Positions 1 through 8,764 of a stretch of DNA of 64,000 nt are shown here, in pieces (position 1 is the first letter of the stretch; every line of letters starts with the position of its first letter). Origin of the DNA: Roseobacter fucihabitans (lineage in GTDB: Bacteria > Pseudomonadota > Alphaproteobacteria > Rhodobacterales > Rhodobacteraceae); NCBI RefSeq assembly GCF_014337925.2, contig NZ_CP143423.1, positions 2,882,501 to 2,946,500 on the forward strand. Reading direction: 5' to 3'. Position numbers and translations under genes: made by a program. Under the pieces are notes generated by a model, which worked only from the letters and a program-made list of their open reading frames with translations, searched no databases and was not told the DNA's origin.

Positions 1-2
1 AT

Positions 3-1094
3 GATCTGCCCTATGACACCTCCCAACAGTTAGCGCGCAAAGCCTGGCTGTTCTCGCTTCATAAAACATTGGGCGTCACGGTCTTCTTTACCGCGCTGGC
101 GCGAATCCTCTGGGCGATCAGCCAACCCAAACCCGGCCTGCTGCATGCCGACCGCAAGCTCGAAAGCCTCGCGGCTGAAACCGTGCATTGGCTGCTCTAT
201 GGCTCGCTGTTGCTGGTGCCGCTCTCGGGATGGGTACATCATGCGGCGACGGATGGTTTCGCGCCGATCTGGTGGCCGCTGGGCCAGAACCTGCCTTTCA
301 TTCCGAAATCCGAATCCCTCGCAAATGCGGCGGCTGGGTTGCACATCGTTTTCGAACGCGTTCTGGTCGTTTCGATCCTGCTGCATGTTGCCGGAGCCTT
401 GAAACATCACCTCATTGACAAGGACGTCACCCTGCGGCGGATGTTGCCCGGCACGCCGAGGGTTCCCCGGACCGGCGGCGGCCATCGCATCGTGCTGCCC
501 CTGTTCAGCGCGGTTGTGATCTGGGCGGGCGCGCTTTCGGTTGGCGCCGCGCTGAACCTCTATTCGGGTCACAGCACCGCCGTGAGTGCCGCATCCCTGG
601 AGGAGGTCCAATCGGATTGGAGCGTGCAGGAGGGCGAGCTTGCCATCGTCGTCCAACAACTCGGCTCGGACGTGCGGGGCAGTTTCGCGGATTGGACAGC
701 AAAGATCAGCTTTGATGAAACCGTCACCACGGGCGTTGCGGGCAACGTCGAGGTGACGGTCTCTATCGGATCGCTGACCCTCGGCTCGGTTACAACTCAA
801 GCGCTGGATACGGATTTTTTCAACGCAGAGGCTTTCCCGATCGCGCTCTTCCAGGCCGAGATCATACGCTCGGACATCGGATATGAGGCACAGGGCAGCC
901 TCACCATCAAAGATCAATCCATGCCCGTGAACCTGCCCTTTACGCTCGAAATCGTGGACGGCGTCGCCACAATGCAGGGCAGCACTCAATTGGACCGGCG
1001 TGATTTCGCCATCGGCAACGGGCAGAAGGACGAAGGCACCCTTGGGTTCAATGTGGCGGTCGAAGTGTCCTTGAGCGCGGCACGATCGCAATAG
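3..1094 (+). CDS. Cytochrome b561-YceI fusion protein (5' partial)
   Basis: The frame is open to the left edge, so the N-terminus lies outside the window. The first ~130 visible residues are a cytochrome b561-type four-helix membrane domain: hydrophobic helices carry candidate haem histidines in HKTLG, HWLLY, HIVFE and LLHVAGALKHH. One more membrane span (LPLFSAVVIWAGALSVGAAL) leads into a C-terminal YceI-like lipocalin domain of ~180 residues (DWSVQEGELAIVVQQLG... FTLEIVDGVATMQG). In this family b561 handles membrane electron transfer and YceI binds isoprenoid lipids such as quinones; a periplasmic quinone-linked role is inferred. It converges on a separate YceI gene across a shared terminator. 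The first ATG/TTG inside the visible frame is not a credible start because homology runs upstream of it. Confidence 0.85.
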   Translation, partial: DLPYDTSQQLARKAWLFSLHKTLGVTVFFTALARILWAISQPKPGLLHADRKLESLAAETVHWLLYGSLLLVPLSGWVHHAATDGFAPIWWPLGQNLPFIPKSESLANAAAGLHIVFERVLVVSILLHVAGALKHHLIDKDVTLRRMLPGTPRVPRTGGGHRIVLPLFSAVVIWAGALSVGAALNLYSGHSTAVSAASLEEVQSDWSVQEGELAIVVQQLGSDVRGSFADWTAKISFDETVTTGVAGNVEVTVSIGSLTLGSVTTQALDTDFFNAEAFPIALFQAEIIRSDIGYEAQGSLTIKDQSMPVNLPFTLEIVDGVATMQGSTQLDRRDFAIGNGQKDEGTLGFNVAVEVSLSAARSQ

Positions 1095-1109
1095 GGGCGG
1101 TGGCAACGA

Positions 1110-1138
1110 AAAAGGCCGCCTCATCAGGGCGGCCTTTT
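1110..1138. terminator. Bidirectional intrinsic terminator
   Basis: Perfect 11-bp arms (1110-1120 and 1128-1138) enclose a 7-nt loop. The arm ends are A4 on one side and T4 on the other, so the hairpin reads as GC stem plus T-run on both strands. It lies between two convergent stop codons (1094 and 1158). Confidence 0.85.
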
Positions 1139-1157
1139 CCGGGGTAAGGGCGGTGGA

Positions 1158-1730
1158 TTATTCCGCCTTCATCGCTTCGATGGAAATCATCACTTCGACC
1201 TCATCACCGACGAAGGGTGCAAAATTACCCACACCGAAATCGGAGCGCAACACCGTGGTTGTGGCGTCAAAACCGGCCCAGGGCTTGCCCGCCCGTGGAT
1301 GAACGCCCATCTGGTTCAGCTTGGCATCCAGAACGACGGATTTGGTCACGTCGTTCATGGTCAAATCGCCCGTGATCAGAGCCGTATCATCGCCCGTCAC
1401 TTCGATGCCCGTTGACGTGAAAGTGATCATGTCACCCTCTTCTGCACCAAAGAAATCCTCCGACATGAAGTGACTTTCGCGCTTTTCCCAGCCGGTGAAC
1501 ATGCTCATCAACGGCATGGAAACATTCACCGATGACGCGCCGGGATCTTCGGCGTCCAGCATGATTTCACCCTCAAAGCCGGAGAACATGCCAAAGGTCG
1601 TGGAAAAGCCTAAGTGGTCGTAACTAAACAGAACTTGGCTGTGGCTGGCGTCCAGGACGTATTTTTCGGCGGCGGCTGAAGCCATCCCGGCAGTAGCGGT
1701 CAGAGCGGCGGCGAGGAAAAGCGATTTCAT
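1158..1730 (-). CDS. YceI family periplasmic protein
   Basis: 190 residues from the ATG at 1730, which has AGGAG nine bases upstream; the open frame extends further but without a better start. An N-terminal signal peptide (MKSLFLAAALTATAGMASAA) is followed by the YceI lipocalin signature: YVLDASHSQVLFSYDHLGFS near the start, then DAEDPGASSVNVSMPL, the LTMNDVTKSVVLDAKL strand pair and a C-terminal VEVMISIEA strand. The family forms a small beta-barrel binding polyisoprenoid chains in the periplasm; the ligand here is unknown. It is a paralogue of the C-terminal half of the facing b561-YceI fusion, so the two probably act in one process. Confidence 0.9.
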   Translation of the reverse strand: MKSLFLAAALTATAGMASAAAEKYVLDASHSQVLFSYDHLGFSTTFGMFSGFEGEIMLDAEDPGASSVNVSMPLMSMFTGWEKRESHFMSEDFFGAEEGDMITFTSTGIEVTGDDTALITGDLTMNDVTKSVVLDAKLNQMGVHPRAGKPWAGFDATTTVLRSDFGVGNFAPFVGDEVEVMISIEAMKAE

Positions 1731-2000
1731 GAATGTGATCTCCTGTTGGTTGTTCATAGATTGATATGTGGGGTTTTTCGGGATCATAACAATTCCGTAG
1801 TCCCAAACAATTTCTGCGCGCATATGAACAGTTGCGCCAAATCTAGAGCGGTTAACAGCGCATCTGCACATGAACACCAAACACGCCATAGCGCACTGCC
1901 TTCTATGACCGCCCCCATCGTACGCCGCCTATTTCGGCTTTCGGCATTGGTGCAACACCTTCAGACTTGCGCCACCGATCAGAGCGTGTATATCGACGTT

Positions 2001-2055
2001 TCCTTTTGCACTTGAATTGAACCGCGCAGTCTCTCGTGGCGGGGCCGCAAAAGGA
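2001..2055 (+). promoter_or_regulatory. Structured leader of rpsF, possible S6:S18 autoregulatory element
   Basis: A perfect 9-bp inverted repeat (2001-2009 with 2047-2055) encloses an inner CCGC/GCGG stem (2022-2025 with 2039-2042). The hairpin ends 46 bases before the rpsF ATG. S6:S18 binding leaders upstream of rpsF are known in many bacteria and feature a stem with a CCG-containing bulge; identity with that motif is inferred from place and shape only. The rest of 1731-2101 holds the rpsF promoter region and no gene I can support. Confidence 0.45.
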
Positions 2056-2101
2056 ATAGGCCCCCCTTTGAAATGCGCCTTGATATAAATGAGGAAGTTA
2101 C

Positions 2102-2455
2102 ATGCCAAAGTATGAGCATGTTATGATCGCGCGTCAGGACCTGTCCAACACGCAAGCCGAAGGGCTGATCGAACATTTTGGGGCCGTCCTGTCCGACAAT
2201 GGCGGCGCACTCGTGGATCACGAGTATTGGGGCGTCAAAACGATGGCCTATAAGATCAACAAAAACCGCAAGGGCCACTATGCTTTCCTGCGCTCGGATG
2301 CCCCGGCACCGGCAGTTCAGGAAATGGAACGCCTGATGCGTTTGCATGACGACGTAATGCGCGTTCTGACCATCAAGGTCGATGATCACGCCGAACTGCC
2401 CTCCGTGCAGATGCAAAAACGCGACGAGCGCCCAGAGCGCCGTGAGCGCCGTTGA
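2102..2455 (+). CDS. rpsF: 30S ribosomal protein S6
   Basis: 117 residues, within the family's usual range with a short basic tail (RDERPERRERR). It starts MPKYEHVMIARQDLS and contains the S6 core VDHEYWGVKTMAYKINKNRKGHYAFL. S6 binds 16S rRNA in the platform of the small subunit as a heterodimer with S18, encoded next. GAGG lies eight bases before the ATG. First gene of a three-gene operon with rpsR and rplI that ends at a strong terminator. Confidence 0.98.
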   Translation: MPKYEHVMIARQDLSNTQAEGLIEHFGAVLSDNGGALVDHEYWGVKTMAYKINKNRKGHYAFLRSDAPAPAVQEMERLMRLHDDVMRVLTIKVDDHAELPSVQMQKRDERPERRERR

Positions 2456-2481
2456 TCAACATTAGGACAAGGATATAACCC

Positions 2482-2709
2482 ATGGCCTCTAAACCATTTT
2501 TCCGCCGTCGCAAGGTCTGCCCCTTCTCGGGTGATAACGCGCCGAAAATCGACTATAAGGACACACGTCTGCTGCAACGCTACATCTCTGAGCGTGGCAA
2601 GATCGTGCCCTCCCGTATCACCGCAGTCTCCGCCAAGAAGCAACGCGAACTGGCCCGTGCCATCAAACGCGCGCGCTTCCTCGCCCTGCTGCCCTATGCT
2701 GTGAAGTAA
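2482..2709 (+). CDS. rpsR: 30S ribosomal protein S18
   Basis: 75 residues, typical length. It carries the S18 signature [34 protein letters not shown] and the conserved [22 protein letters not shown]. It pairs with S6 in the small-subunit platform. It lies 26 bases after rpsF with an AAGGAT ribosome site. Confidence 0.98.
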   Translation: MASKPFFRRRKVCPFSGDNAPKIDYKDTRLLQRYISERGKIVPSRITAVSAKKQRELARAIKRARFLALLPYAVK

Positions 2710-2719
2710 GGAGAACATC

Positions 2720-3349
2720 ATGCAAGTTATCCTACTCGAACGCGTCGCAAAACTCGGTCAGATGGGCGAAGTCGTCGATGTAAAACCCGGCTACGCGCGC
2801 AACTTCCTGCTGCCACAAGGCAAGGCGCTCTCCGCTTCCAAAGCCAACATCGCGGCCTTTGACGAGCAAAAAGCGCAGCTTGAAGCCCGCAACCTTGAAA
2901 CCAAAGCCGAAGCGGAAAAACTCGCCGAGAAGCTTGATGGGCAGCAGTTCATCGTGATTCGTTCTGCTTCTGATTCCGGCGCGCTTTACGGGTCTGTGAC
3001 AACACGCGACGCCGCCGAAGCCGCCACAGAAGCCGGTTTCTCCGTGGATCGCAAACAGGTCATTCTGGAGCCGATCAAGGAATTGGGCATTCATAGTGTC
3101 CAAATCGTTCTGCACCCAGAAGTCGATGCGATGATCGAATTGAATGTGGCGCGCTCCCCCGAGGAAGCCGAACTTCAATCCGCCGGTAAGTCCATTCAGG
3201 AACTGGCCGCCGAAGAAGAAGCCGCAGCAGAGTTTGAAATCTCCGAACTCTTTGAGGACATCGGGGCGGCAGCGTCTGACGATGATGATCTGGCTGACAC
3301 CATTTCCGAAACCTCTGGTGACACCGAAGGAACGGCTGACAAAGCCTGA
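2720..3349 (+). CDS. rplI: 50S ribosomal protein L9
   Basis: 209 residues, longer than the ~150 of E. coli L9. It has the N-terminal L9 domain ([36 protein letters not shown]), the long connecting helix rich in E/A/K, and the C-terminal rRNA-binding domain ([16 protein letters not shown]... [14 protein letters not shown]). About 55 extra residues form an acidic tail ([25 protein letters not shown]), an extension seen in Rhodobacterales homologues. It starts 10 bases after rpsR with a strong AAGGAG site. Confidence 0.97.
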   Translation: MQVILLERVAKLGQMGEVVDVKPGYARNFLLPQGKALSASKANIAAFDEQKAQLEARNLETKAEAEKLAEKLDGQQFIVIRSASDSGALYGSVTTRDAAEAATEAGFSVDRKQVILEPIKELGIHSVQIVLHPEVDAMIELNVARSPEEAELQSAGKSIQELAAEEEAAAEFEISELFEDIGAAASDDDDLADTISETSGDTEGTADKA

Positions 3350-3371
3350 TCTTTCGCCATCTGAACATGTA

Positions 3372-3405
3372 AATGCCGGGCATAGAAATGCGCCCGGCAT
3401 TTTTT
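3372..3405 (+). terminator. Intrinsic terminator of rpsF-rpsR-rplI
   Basis: Ten-bp arms AATGCCGGGC / GCCCGGCATT (3372-3381 with 3392-3401) run into six Ts, 23 bases after the rplI stop. Confidence 0.92.
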
Positions 3406-3445
3406 GTGGGGATATGCCGCGGATCCGGGGCAACCCTGCTGATTG

Positions 3446-3940
3446 CTAAAGTCGCAGGCGGTAAAAATAATCGCTACGTGACACCCCATCAATCCTGACA
3501 CCGTCCGGATGCATGGCCGTTCTTTCAAACCCTTGTCTTTCGTAAAACCGGATGGCCGGGTCATTTTCAGTATCCACGAACAGTTCAAGATATTCGATAC
3601 CCGCCGCCACCGCCTCCTGGATAACGCCGTTGATCAAAACCTGCGCCGCGCCCTTGCCATGATAGGCGGCTGTCACAAAAAAGGGTCCAATTTCAGCGCG
3701 ATGACGGATGCGCTCGGGGAGCAGCGGGCGATAACCGCAAAAACCGATGAGCGTCTCCCCATCAAATACGCCGCGCATCGCGCCGTGGTTCAGAATGTCC
3801 TTTGCGCCGTCGATGGGTGTTGCAAGCGTTTCTGCTTCGCTATGCAGGAAGCCCAGCGGGAAATCCCGGACTCCTTCCAGCTTCAACGCCCGCCACACCG
3901 CCGCATGCTCACTTCTCAGTGTTGTAAAAGAAAATGCCAT
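3446..3940 (-). CDS. GNAT family N-acetyltransferase
   Basis: 164 residues from the ATG at 3940 with GAGG just upstream; an earlier in-frame start at 3970 lacks a ribosome site. The fold is recognisable: an N-terminal FTTLRSEHAAVWRALKLEGV segment, the beta4 strand IGPFFVTAAYHGKGAAQVLI carrying a G-K-G acetyl-CoA loop (Q/RxxGxG/A type), and the late IEYLELFVDTENDPAIRFYERQGFE strand-helix typical of the superfamily. The acceptor cannot be told from sequence. Its end faces the rplI terminator. Confidence 0.85.
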   Translation of the reverse strand: MAFSFTTLRSEHAAVWRALKLEGVRDFPLGFLHSEAETLATPIDGAKDILNHGAMRGVFDGETLIGFCGYRPLLPERIRHRAEIGPFFVTAAYHGKGAAQVLINGVIQEAVAAGIEYLELFVDTENDPAIRFYERQGFERTAMHPDGVRIDGVSRSDYFYRLRL

Positions 3941-4136
3941 TGCGACCTCGTACCCGACCCTTGGGAACAATTTATGTGCCGTCCCGTGATGGTCGCAACC
4001 CTGTCATTGAACAACGCCGATATGAGCCGCGCTTGACCTGCGTCGAGCGCTCTCAGCAGCTACTTGCCGCTGAGACCGGACCCTACACTTGCCTGCGGCA
4101 CTCAAGCCGTTAAGCTTTTCGTAATACAAACAATCT

Positions 4137-4640
4137 GTGGCGTATCATGCTCCATTTTTTTCGATCCCCCCAATTCTCATACCACGGCGCAGCTTTCTTG
4201 CGATCAGCACGGCGATAATTGTCACCGCTTGCGGCTCTGGCGAGCCTGTCGCGCCTGATCCGCCGCTCTACCCAAACGAGACGCCCGAATTACGCAGGCT
4301 GATCAATCAATACGCCGACGCCTATGGTCTGCCCCGCGCATTGCTCCACAAACTGGCCATTCGCGAAAGCGCACATCGACCTGGCGCGCGGAATGGCCCT
4401 TATTACGGCTTGTTGCAAGTCCTGCCGCAGACAGCCCGAACAATGGGATTTCGAGGTCAGCCTAACGCCTTGCTAGATGCGGAAACCAATCTGAAATATG
4501 CGGGCAAATATCTGCGCGGCGCATGGCTTTTGTCTGACGCAGATCCCGACCGCGCCATCATGTGGTATGCGCGCGGCTATTATTACGAAGCCAAAAGGCG
4601 CGGGATGTTGGTGGAAACAGGATTGCGCCCATCTTCTTGA
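4137..4640 (+). CDS. Lytic transglycosylase SLT-domain lipoprotein
   Basis: 167 residues from a GTG start. The N-terminal hydrophobic segment ends in a lipobox-like VTAC, implying lipid attachment. The rest is a compact SLT domain: INQYADAYGLPRALLHKLAIRESAHRPGARNGPYYGLLQVLPQTARTMGF, in which the Glu of IRES is the expected catalytic acid and GLLQ matches the conserved G-L-x-Q motif. Soluble lytic transglycosylases cleave peptidoglycan between MurNAc and GlcNAc. It is shorter than most (no accessory domain) and has no obvious operon partner. Confidence 0.82.
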   Translation: MAYHAPFFSIPPILIPRRSFLAISTAIIVTACGSGEPVAPDPPLYPNETPELRRLINQYADAYGLPRALLHKLAIRESAHRPGARNGPYYGLLQVLPQTARTMGFRGQPNALLDAETNLKYAGKYLRGAWLLSDADPDRAIMWYARGYYYEAKRRGMLVETGLRPSS

Positions 4641-4788
4641 ATATGGCGTGGGCAGAGATCGTCACTGCGCGTGCCAAATGCAACGCGCCAAGGCGCAAGC
4701 CCGTTTACCGACCGCGCAACCCGCGATCACACACCGCTTGAAGAGCAGCAAACTGCCTAAATCACGCCTTCCGCTAACGATCTGTCAT

Positions 4789-4822
4789 AAAAAAAGCCGC
4801 CCCCCTTTGGGGCGACCTTTTA
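4789..4822 (-). terminator. Intrinsic terminator of tig
   Basis: Read on the minus strand, GTCGCCCC-AAA-GGGGGCGGC forms a GC-rich stem (one G:G mismatch near its base) followed by seven Ts. It lies 21 bases beyond the trigger factor stop. Confidence 0.88.
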
Positions 4823-4842
4823 ACAGTTCCTAAGAGCGCGGC

Positions 4843-6174
4843 TTATGCGTCTTCAAGCGCTTCCACGGCCTTTTGCAACTCATCCTTGGAAATGGTCTTT
4901 TCCGTGATCGTCGCGTTTTCGAACACATGATCGACAACCTTGTCTTCAAACAACGGTGCGCGCATCTGCTGTTGCATCTGCTGGTTTTGCTGCACGAATT
5001 CAAAGAACTGGCGCTCCTGACCAGGGTATTGACGCGCCTGGTTCATGATCGCCTGGGTCATTTCTGCATCGGTCACTTCGACACTGGCTTTCTGGCCGAT
5101 TTCCGCCAACAACAAGCCCAGACGGACGCGGCGTGTGGCGAGCGTCGTATGCTCGTCGGTGGTTTCGATCTCCGGGTGATCGTGGCCCTCGACCTCGGGG
5201 TTTTCTTCATGCCAAAGCTGATGTGCGATCTGCTTGGCTTCTGCTTCCACCAAGGAGGGTGGCAGATCAAAGCTGACCAAACCATCCAACGCATCCAACA
5301 GGCCGCGTTTCATGAGTGCCCGCGCCGCGCCAGCGTATTCCGCTTCAAGACGCTCTGCGATCTGGGTTTTGAGGGCTGCAAGGTCGTCCGCGCCGAATTT
5401 CTTGGCCAGCTCGTCATTGATTTCGGCAGCAACCGGCTCTTTGACTTCCTTGACCGTACAGTCAAAAACAGCCTCTTTGCCCGCAAGATGTTCGGCCTGA
5501 TAGTCGTCGGGGAAGGAGACCGTAACGGCTTTCTCCTCACCGGCCTTGGCCCCGACCAATTGCTCCTCAAAACCGGGAATGAAGGAATTTGACCCCAACA
5601 CCAACGGATAATCCTCCGCCGCACCGCCATCAAAAGCCTCACCATCCACTTTCCCCAGGAAATCCATGACGATCTGGTCGCCGTCCTTTGCTTTGGATCC
5701 CTTTTTGCGCGCTTTAAAATCCTGAGCGGTCTCGGCGAGATTTCCCAGCGCCTCATCGACCGCTTCATCTTCGGCCTTAACAACCATTTTTTCAAGCTTG
5801 ATCTGGGTGAAATCAACCTCTGGAATCTCGGGCAATGCCTCATAGGACATCGCCACCTCGACGTCATCGCCCTCTTTCCAGTCGTCATTGGTCATCTTGA
5901 CCTCAGGCTGCAAAGCCGGACGATCGCCGGAGGCTTGGAAATGATCACTCATCGCGCCGTCGATGCTTTCCTGCATCGCTTCGCCCATGACTTTCTGGCC
6001 GAACTGCTTTTTCAGCAGCGCCATCGGGACCTTACCTTTGCGAAAACCTTTCATTTCGACTTCCGGCTGCGCTTCGGCCAGTTTATCGTTGACCTTCGCT
6101 TCCAGCTCAGCGGCGGTAACCGTGATGGCATAGCTGCGTTTCAGACCTTCGTTCAGCGTCTCGGTGACCTGCAT
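4843..6174 (-). CDS. tig: Trigger factor (ribosome-associated chaperone, PPIase)
   Basis: 443 residues, full length. The N-terminal ribosome-docking domain contains the signature [17 protein letters not shown] (residues ~43-59). The central FKBP-type PPIase domain follows ([44 protein letters not shown]), and the C-terminal helical chaperone arms end in an acidic tail. Trigger factor binds L23 at the exit tunnel and holds nascent chains. GGAG sits six bases before the ATG. It is transcribed alone, with its own terminator. Confidence 0.98.
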   Translation of the reverse strand: MQVTETLNEGLKRSYAITVTAAELEAKVNDKLAEAQPEVEMKGFRKGKVPMALLKKQFGQKVMGEAMQESIDGAMSDHFQASGDRPALQPEVKMTNDDWKEGDDVEVAMSYEALPEIPEVDFTQIKLEKMVVKAEDEAVDEALGNLAETAQDFKARKKGSKAKDGDQIVMDFLGKVDGEAFDGGAAEDYPLVLGSNSFIPGFEEQLVGAKAGEEKAVTVSFPDDYQAEHLAGKEAVFDCTVKEVKEPVAAEINDELAKKFGADDLAALKTQIAERLEAEYAGAARALMKRGLLDALDGLVSFDLPPSLVEAEAKQIAHQLWHEENPEVEGHDHPEIETTDEHTTLATRRVRLGLLLAEIGQKASVEVTDAEMTQAIMNQARQYPGQERQFFEFVQQNQQMQQQMRAPLFEDKVVDHVFENATITEKTISKDELQKAVEALEDA

Positions 6175-6189
6175 GTGTGCTCCATGTAA

Positions 6190-6706
6190 ATAGGGTGCGC
6201 CGGGCCGGCGCGCGCGTAAATTTCCGCTCTTCTATTTGGCCTGCCCCAAAGGTGCAAGAGGGGTTCCCTTCAAAGCGTTTTCAGCGCCATGTTCATACAT
6301 TCGACAGATCCAGGCTGTTTTTCATTTTTCTTCCGCAGCGCAAACCCCTGCGCATGAATCGCCTTGAGTTTTTGAAAAGCAAGCGACGCTCACAACACAG
6401 CTACCGCGCCAGGTGCGTTCCAAACCGAAGCGGCTTTTTACATAATAAGCATCATGTTTCCAGCCCCGGATTTACGCGTGCCGCAAAACAGCTGATGGTG
6501 TAATAAATGTCTGTTTTCAAGAAGACGACAGCCGCGCTGCTTGATCACGCGACGCCGCGCCGAACCCCGTCACCGCCGGTTCTACTCGGTTGGCCGGACC
6601 ATCGGCCACACCGATCGGTCGTACCGCTCCGGTTTTCAGATCACAAATTCAGATGTCGCGGGCCGCCAATGCCTTGGCAAAAAAAGGGGTTCTGCATCAG
6701 GGTACT
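6190..6706. other. Gene-poor stretch upstream of tig
   Basis: About 500 bases with no convincing gene. The first part is presumably the tig promoter. Short open frames across 6500-6740 on both strands have no good start or recognisable family. A minus-strand frame (about 6525-6650, ICDLKTGAVRPIGVADG...) looks protein-like but has no start codon, so it may be a decayed remnant. Confidence 0.4.
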
Positions 6707-7090
6707 TCAGACCAATTTATAGACACGGCCTTCTGATGTAATGACCTTCGCCTTTTTCAACGCGGCCAGCGCGTTGGAAATCGATTGCTGCGCAGGTTTG
6801 TCTGTCGCGTTCAAAGCCGCAATGATCTCTTTTCGCATAAGACCAGAGTCCGCATCCGTGATCAGCTGCTGAACCTTCTCGCGCGTGTCACCGCGACGCG
6901 GCTTTGATGCTGGCTTGCGCGGCGTGCGTGGCAGTTTGGGCTTGGCCCCTTCCGCCAGATGATACTCAAAACCCAGCGCTTTCAGGTCACCAATCGCCTT
7001 TTGCGCGGCCTTGAGCGCCTCAGCTTTTGCAGCACTCAGGAGCTTTTGTTTCTTCGCTTCAAGTTCTTTAATTTCATCAATTACGGACAT
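6707..7090 (-). CDS. Small coiled-coil plus winged-helix DNA-binding protein
   Basis: 127 residues from the ATG at 7090; an alternative in-frame start at 7150 would add 20 residues. Residues ~3-45 (IDEIKELEAKKQKLLSAAKAEALKAAQKAIGDL) form a charged coiled coil like the oligomerisation part of H-NS/HvrA-type proteins. A basic Pro/Arg/Lys linker (KPKLPRTPRKPASKPRR) follows. The C-terminal ~60 residues (TREKVQQLITDADSGLMRKEIIAALNATDKPAQQSISNALAALKKAKVITSEGRVYKLV) look like a winged helix with its wing at the end. A nucleoid-associated or regulatory role is inferred; I do not recognise a named family. Confidence 0.7.
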   Translation of the reverse strand: MSVIDEIKELEAKKQKLLSAAKAEALKAAQKAIGDLKALGFEYHLAEGAKPKLPRTPRKPASKPRRGDTREKVQQLITDADSGLMRKEIIAALNATDKPAQQSISNALAALKKAKVITSEGRVYKLV

Positions 7091-7558
7091 CGGTTTGCCA
7101 TTTGTTGTTCTGTTTGATGTGCTGAGGTACGCATTCTCACGGATAAACACAAGACCTTCACGGTTTTGGGGCTGGCGTCCACCTTCGCGACTACCAAAGA
7201 CCCGTTTTGCGAACGCAGCCTGGCGGGCAAGAGGTCGCGCCTTTCACTTCAACTCTCTTGAGCCCGCAAGATCGCGCGTCTCTCTTTTGACCGCGGTCAA
7301 CACCTTGCGCGGGCCAACCATTCGTACCGGCGGATGGTAGACGTCGGTACGAAACGAAACCATCAAGACGCTCTGCGACTGCCGATCTTGCGATGTCCTA
7401 TAGGAATTTTTCGCGCAGGTCGTCCGCGATTTCCACGTAAACCTTTACGCTGGGTAAACGATAGGCGCACCAACCGCCTCGAAGATCTGACAGTGAATTT
7501 ACCAAAGCAATCAATTTTCCATCTTGATCCCGGCACCGGTTTAAGGCCCACTTCCAAA
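7091..7558. other. Intergenic stretch without a supported gene
   Basis: The 470 bases between the divergent winged-helix gene and the lipoprotein gene hold overlapping open frames of unconvincing composition. One is an upstream extension of the lipoprotein frame that begins far before its lipobox. Promoters for both genes are expected here; no clear -35/-10 pair or operator was identified. Confidence 0.4.
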
Positions 7559-8248
7559 ATGCGCTTATTCCTCACTGGACTGGTCATTTCTGCTGTTTTC
7601 ATGTCGGGCTGCGGGCGTGGGCTGACCCCGACCGAAACCGCCTTTGCCCGGACGCTGCACGGTGATACGCTCGATACCAGCAAGGTCCGTCTGGTTGACG
7701 GGGCTCCGACGCGCGCCGTCACATTCGAACGTAAACCGCGCCCGCGCACCACCTGCCGTGAACGCATCCTGCCACCTGTCAAAACGCAAACCGTCACGTC
7801 AAAGCCCGCCGCTGTCGCGCTCTATAATCATGTCCTGTTTGACCGCGACTGGTATCTGGACGACTACCTGCCTGATTACCCTGATCAAATCGGGCTTGTC
7901 GCCGCCATGCTTTTTGCCCATGAAATCCTTCATGTTTGGCAATGGCAGAACAGGAAGCAGACCGGATACACGCCTTGGCGCGCTGCTTTTGAACATGATG
8001 GCGCGCGTGATCCCTATCTGTTTGAGCTCAACGCCGACCCGAAATTCAGCGATTTTGGCTTTGAGCAGCAAGGGGCCATCATGGAGGAGTTCATCTGTTG
8101 CCGCGCCCTTGATCCGGCGGCCCCGCGCACGCAGCGCCTGCATGATCTGATGTCACAGGCCATGCCGGTTGCCCCCCTGCCGACGACGCGGGAATATGCG
8201 GTCCGCTTGCCATGGGACGGCGTCGAATTGAAAGGGATTTGCAGTTGA
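7559..8248 (+). CDS. Putative zincin-type lipoprotein
   Basis: 229 residues from the ATG at 7559, chosen because it directly precedes a lipoprotein signal (MRLFLTGLVISAVFMSGC, lipobox MSGC); the open frame runs 75 codons further upstream without function. Residues ~118-125 read AHEILHVWQWQ, an HExxH zinc-metallopeptidase motif, and a glutamate-rich helix (QQGAIMEEFICC) about 50 residues later could supply the third ligand. This suggests a membrane-anchored, probably periplasm-facing, metalloprotease-like protein. I do not recognise the specific family or substrate. The stop codon abuts that of the convergent cytochrome gene. Confidence 0.7.
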   Translation: MRLFLTGLVISAVFMSGCGRGLTPTETAFARTLHGDTLDTSKVRLVDGAPTRAVTFERKPRPRTTCRERILPPVKTQTVTSKPAAVALYNHVLFDRDWYLDDYLPDYPDQIGLVAAMLFAHEILHVWQWQNRKQTGYTPWRAAFEHDGARDPYLFELNADPKFSDFGFEQQGAIMEEFICCRALDPAAPRTQRLHDLMSQAMPVAPLPTTREYAVRLPWDGVELKGICS

Positions 8249-8656
8249 TCAGGGGCGCTGCACGCTTTCCAGAAACACCATCATATCAATGATTCTATCG
8301 CCGCTTCTGATGCGGCGGCGGTCAATGCGCGCCCGTTTTTTGCGATCACTTTGCAGCGCGCCAATGCCCGCCATCTGGCGACCCCGCATCCCGCCTTGCG
8401 CGTAACCCTCGACGGTCTCCAGCGTTTCATAGACGGGAAATGACCCCCCGTTTCTGAGCCGCAGACCGGTGAGGTCGGGAGGTGTCTTGCTTAAACCGGC
8501 CACACCGCCGCCACCGCCGCCCCGCGCATTGCCACCGTGGCAAACGGCACATTCGGAGGCATAAATCGCGGCACCGTCGCTCAGATCATTCCGCCCGATG
8601 CCGCCACACCCTGCCACCAGAGCACATACCATCCCCAGGAGAAACAACCGAAACAT
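8249..8656 (-). CDS. Class I c-type cytochrome, lipoprotein
   Basis: 135 residues. The ATG at 8656 has GAGGA upstream; a GTG one codon earlier is an alternative. The signal peptide ends in a lipobox (LVAGC). A single CxxCH haem site (CAVCH) lies at residues ~37-41, followed by a Gly-rich loop, and an M-rich segment (GMRGRQMAG) may supply the axial methionine. It is a membrane-tethered periplasmic electron carrier of cytochrome c class I. Partner enzyme unknown; convergent with the zincin lipoprotein with zero spacing. Confidence 0.85.
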   Translation of the reverse strand: MFRLFLLGMVCALVAGCGGIGRNDLSDGAAIYASECAVCHGGNARGGGGGGVAGLSKTPPDLTGLRLRNGGSFPVYETLETVEGYAQGGMRGRQMAGIGALQSDRKKRARIDRRRIRSGDRIIDMMVFLESVQRP

Positions 8657-8764
8657 CACTTATCCTCGCCTCTAACGCCACATCGTCCCCGTTGCATAAT
8701 CGGGCTTGCCCAAGTGGGACCGCGCCACCATGCTCGGTCGCAACACTATAATGGAGATGTATGA

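Noticed and set aside
6507-6741. Small plus-strand frames downstream of tig
   Set aside because: Arg/Pro-rich composition typical of GC-rich non-coding frames; no start signal or recognisable family.
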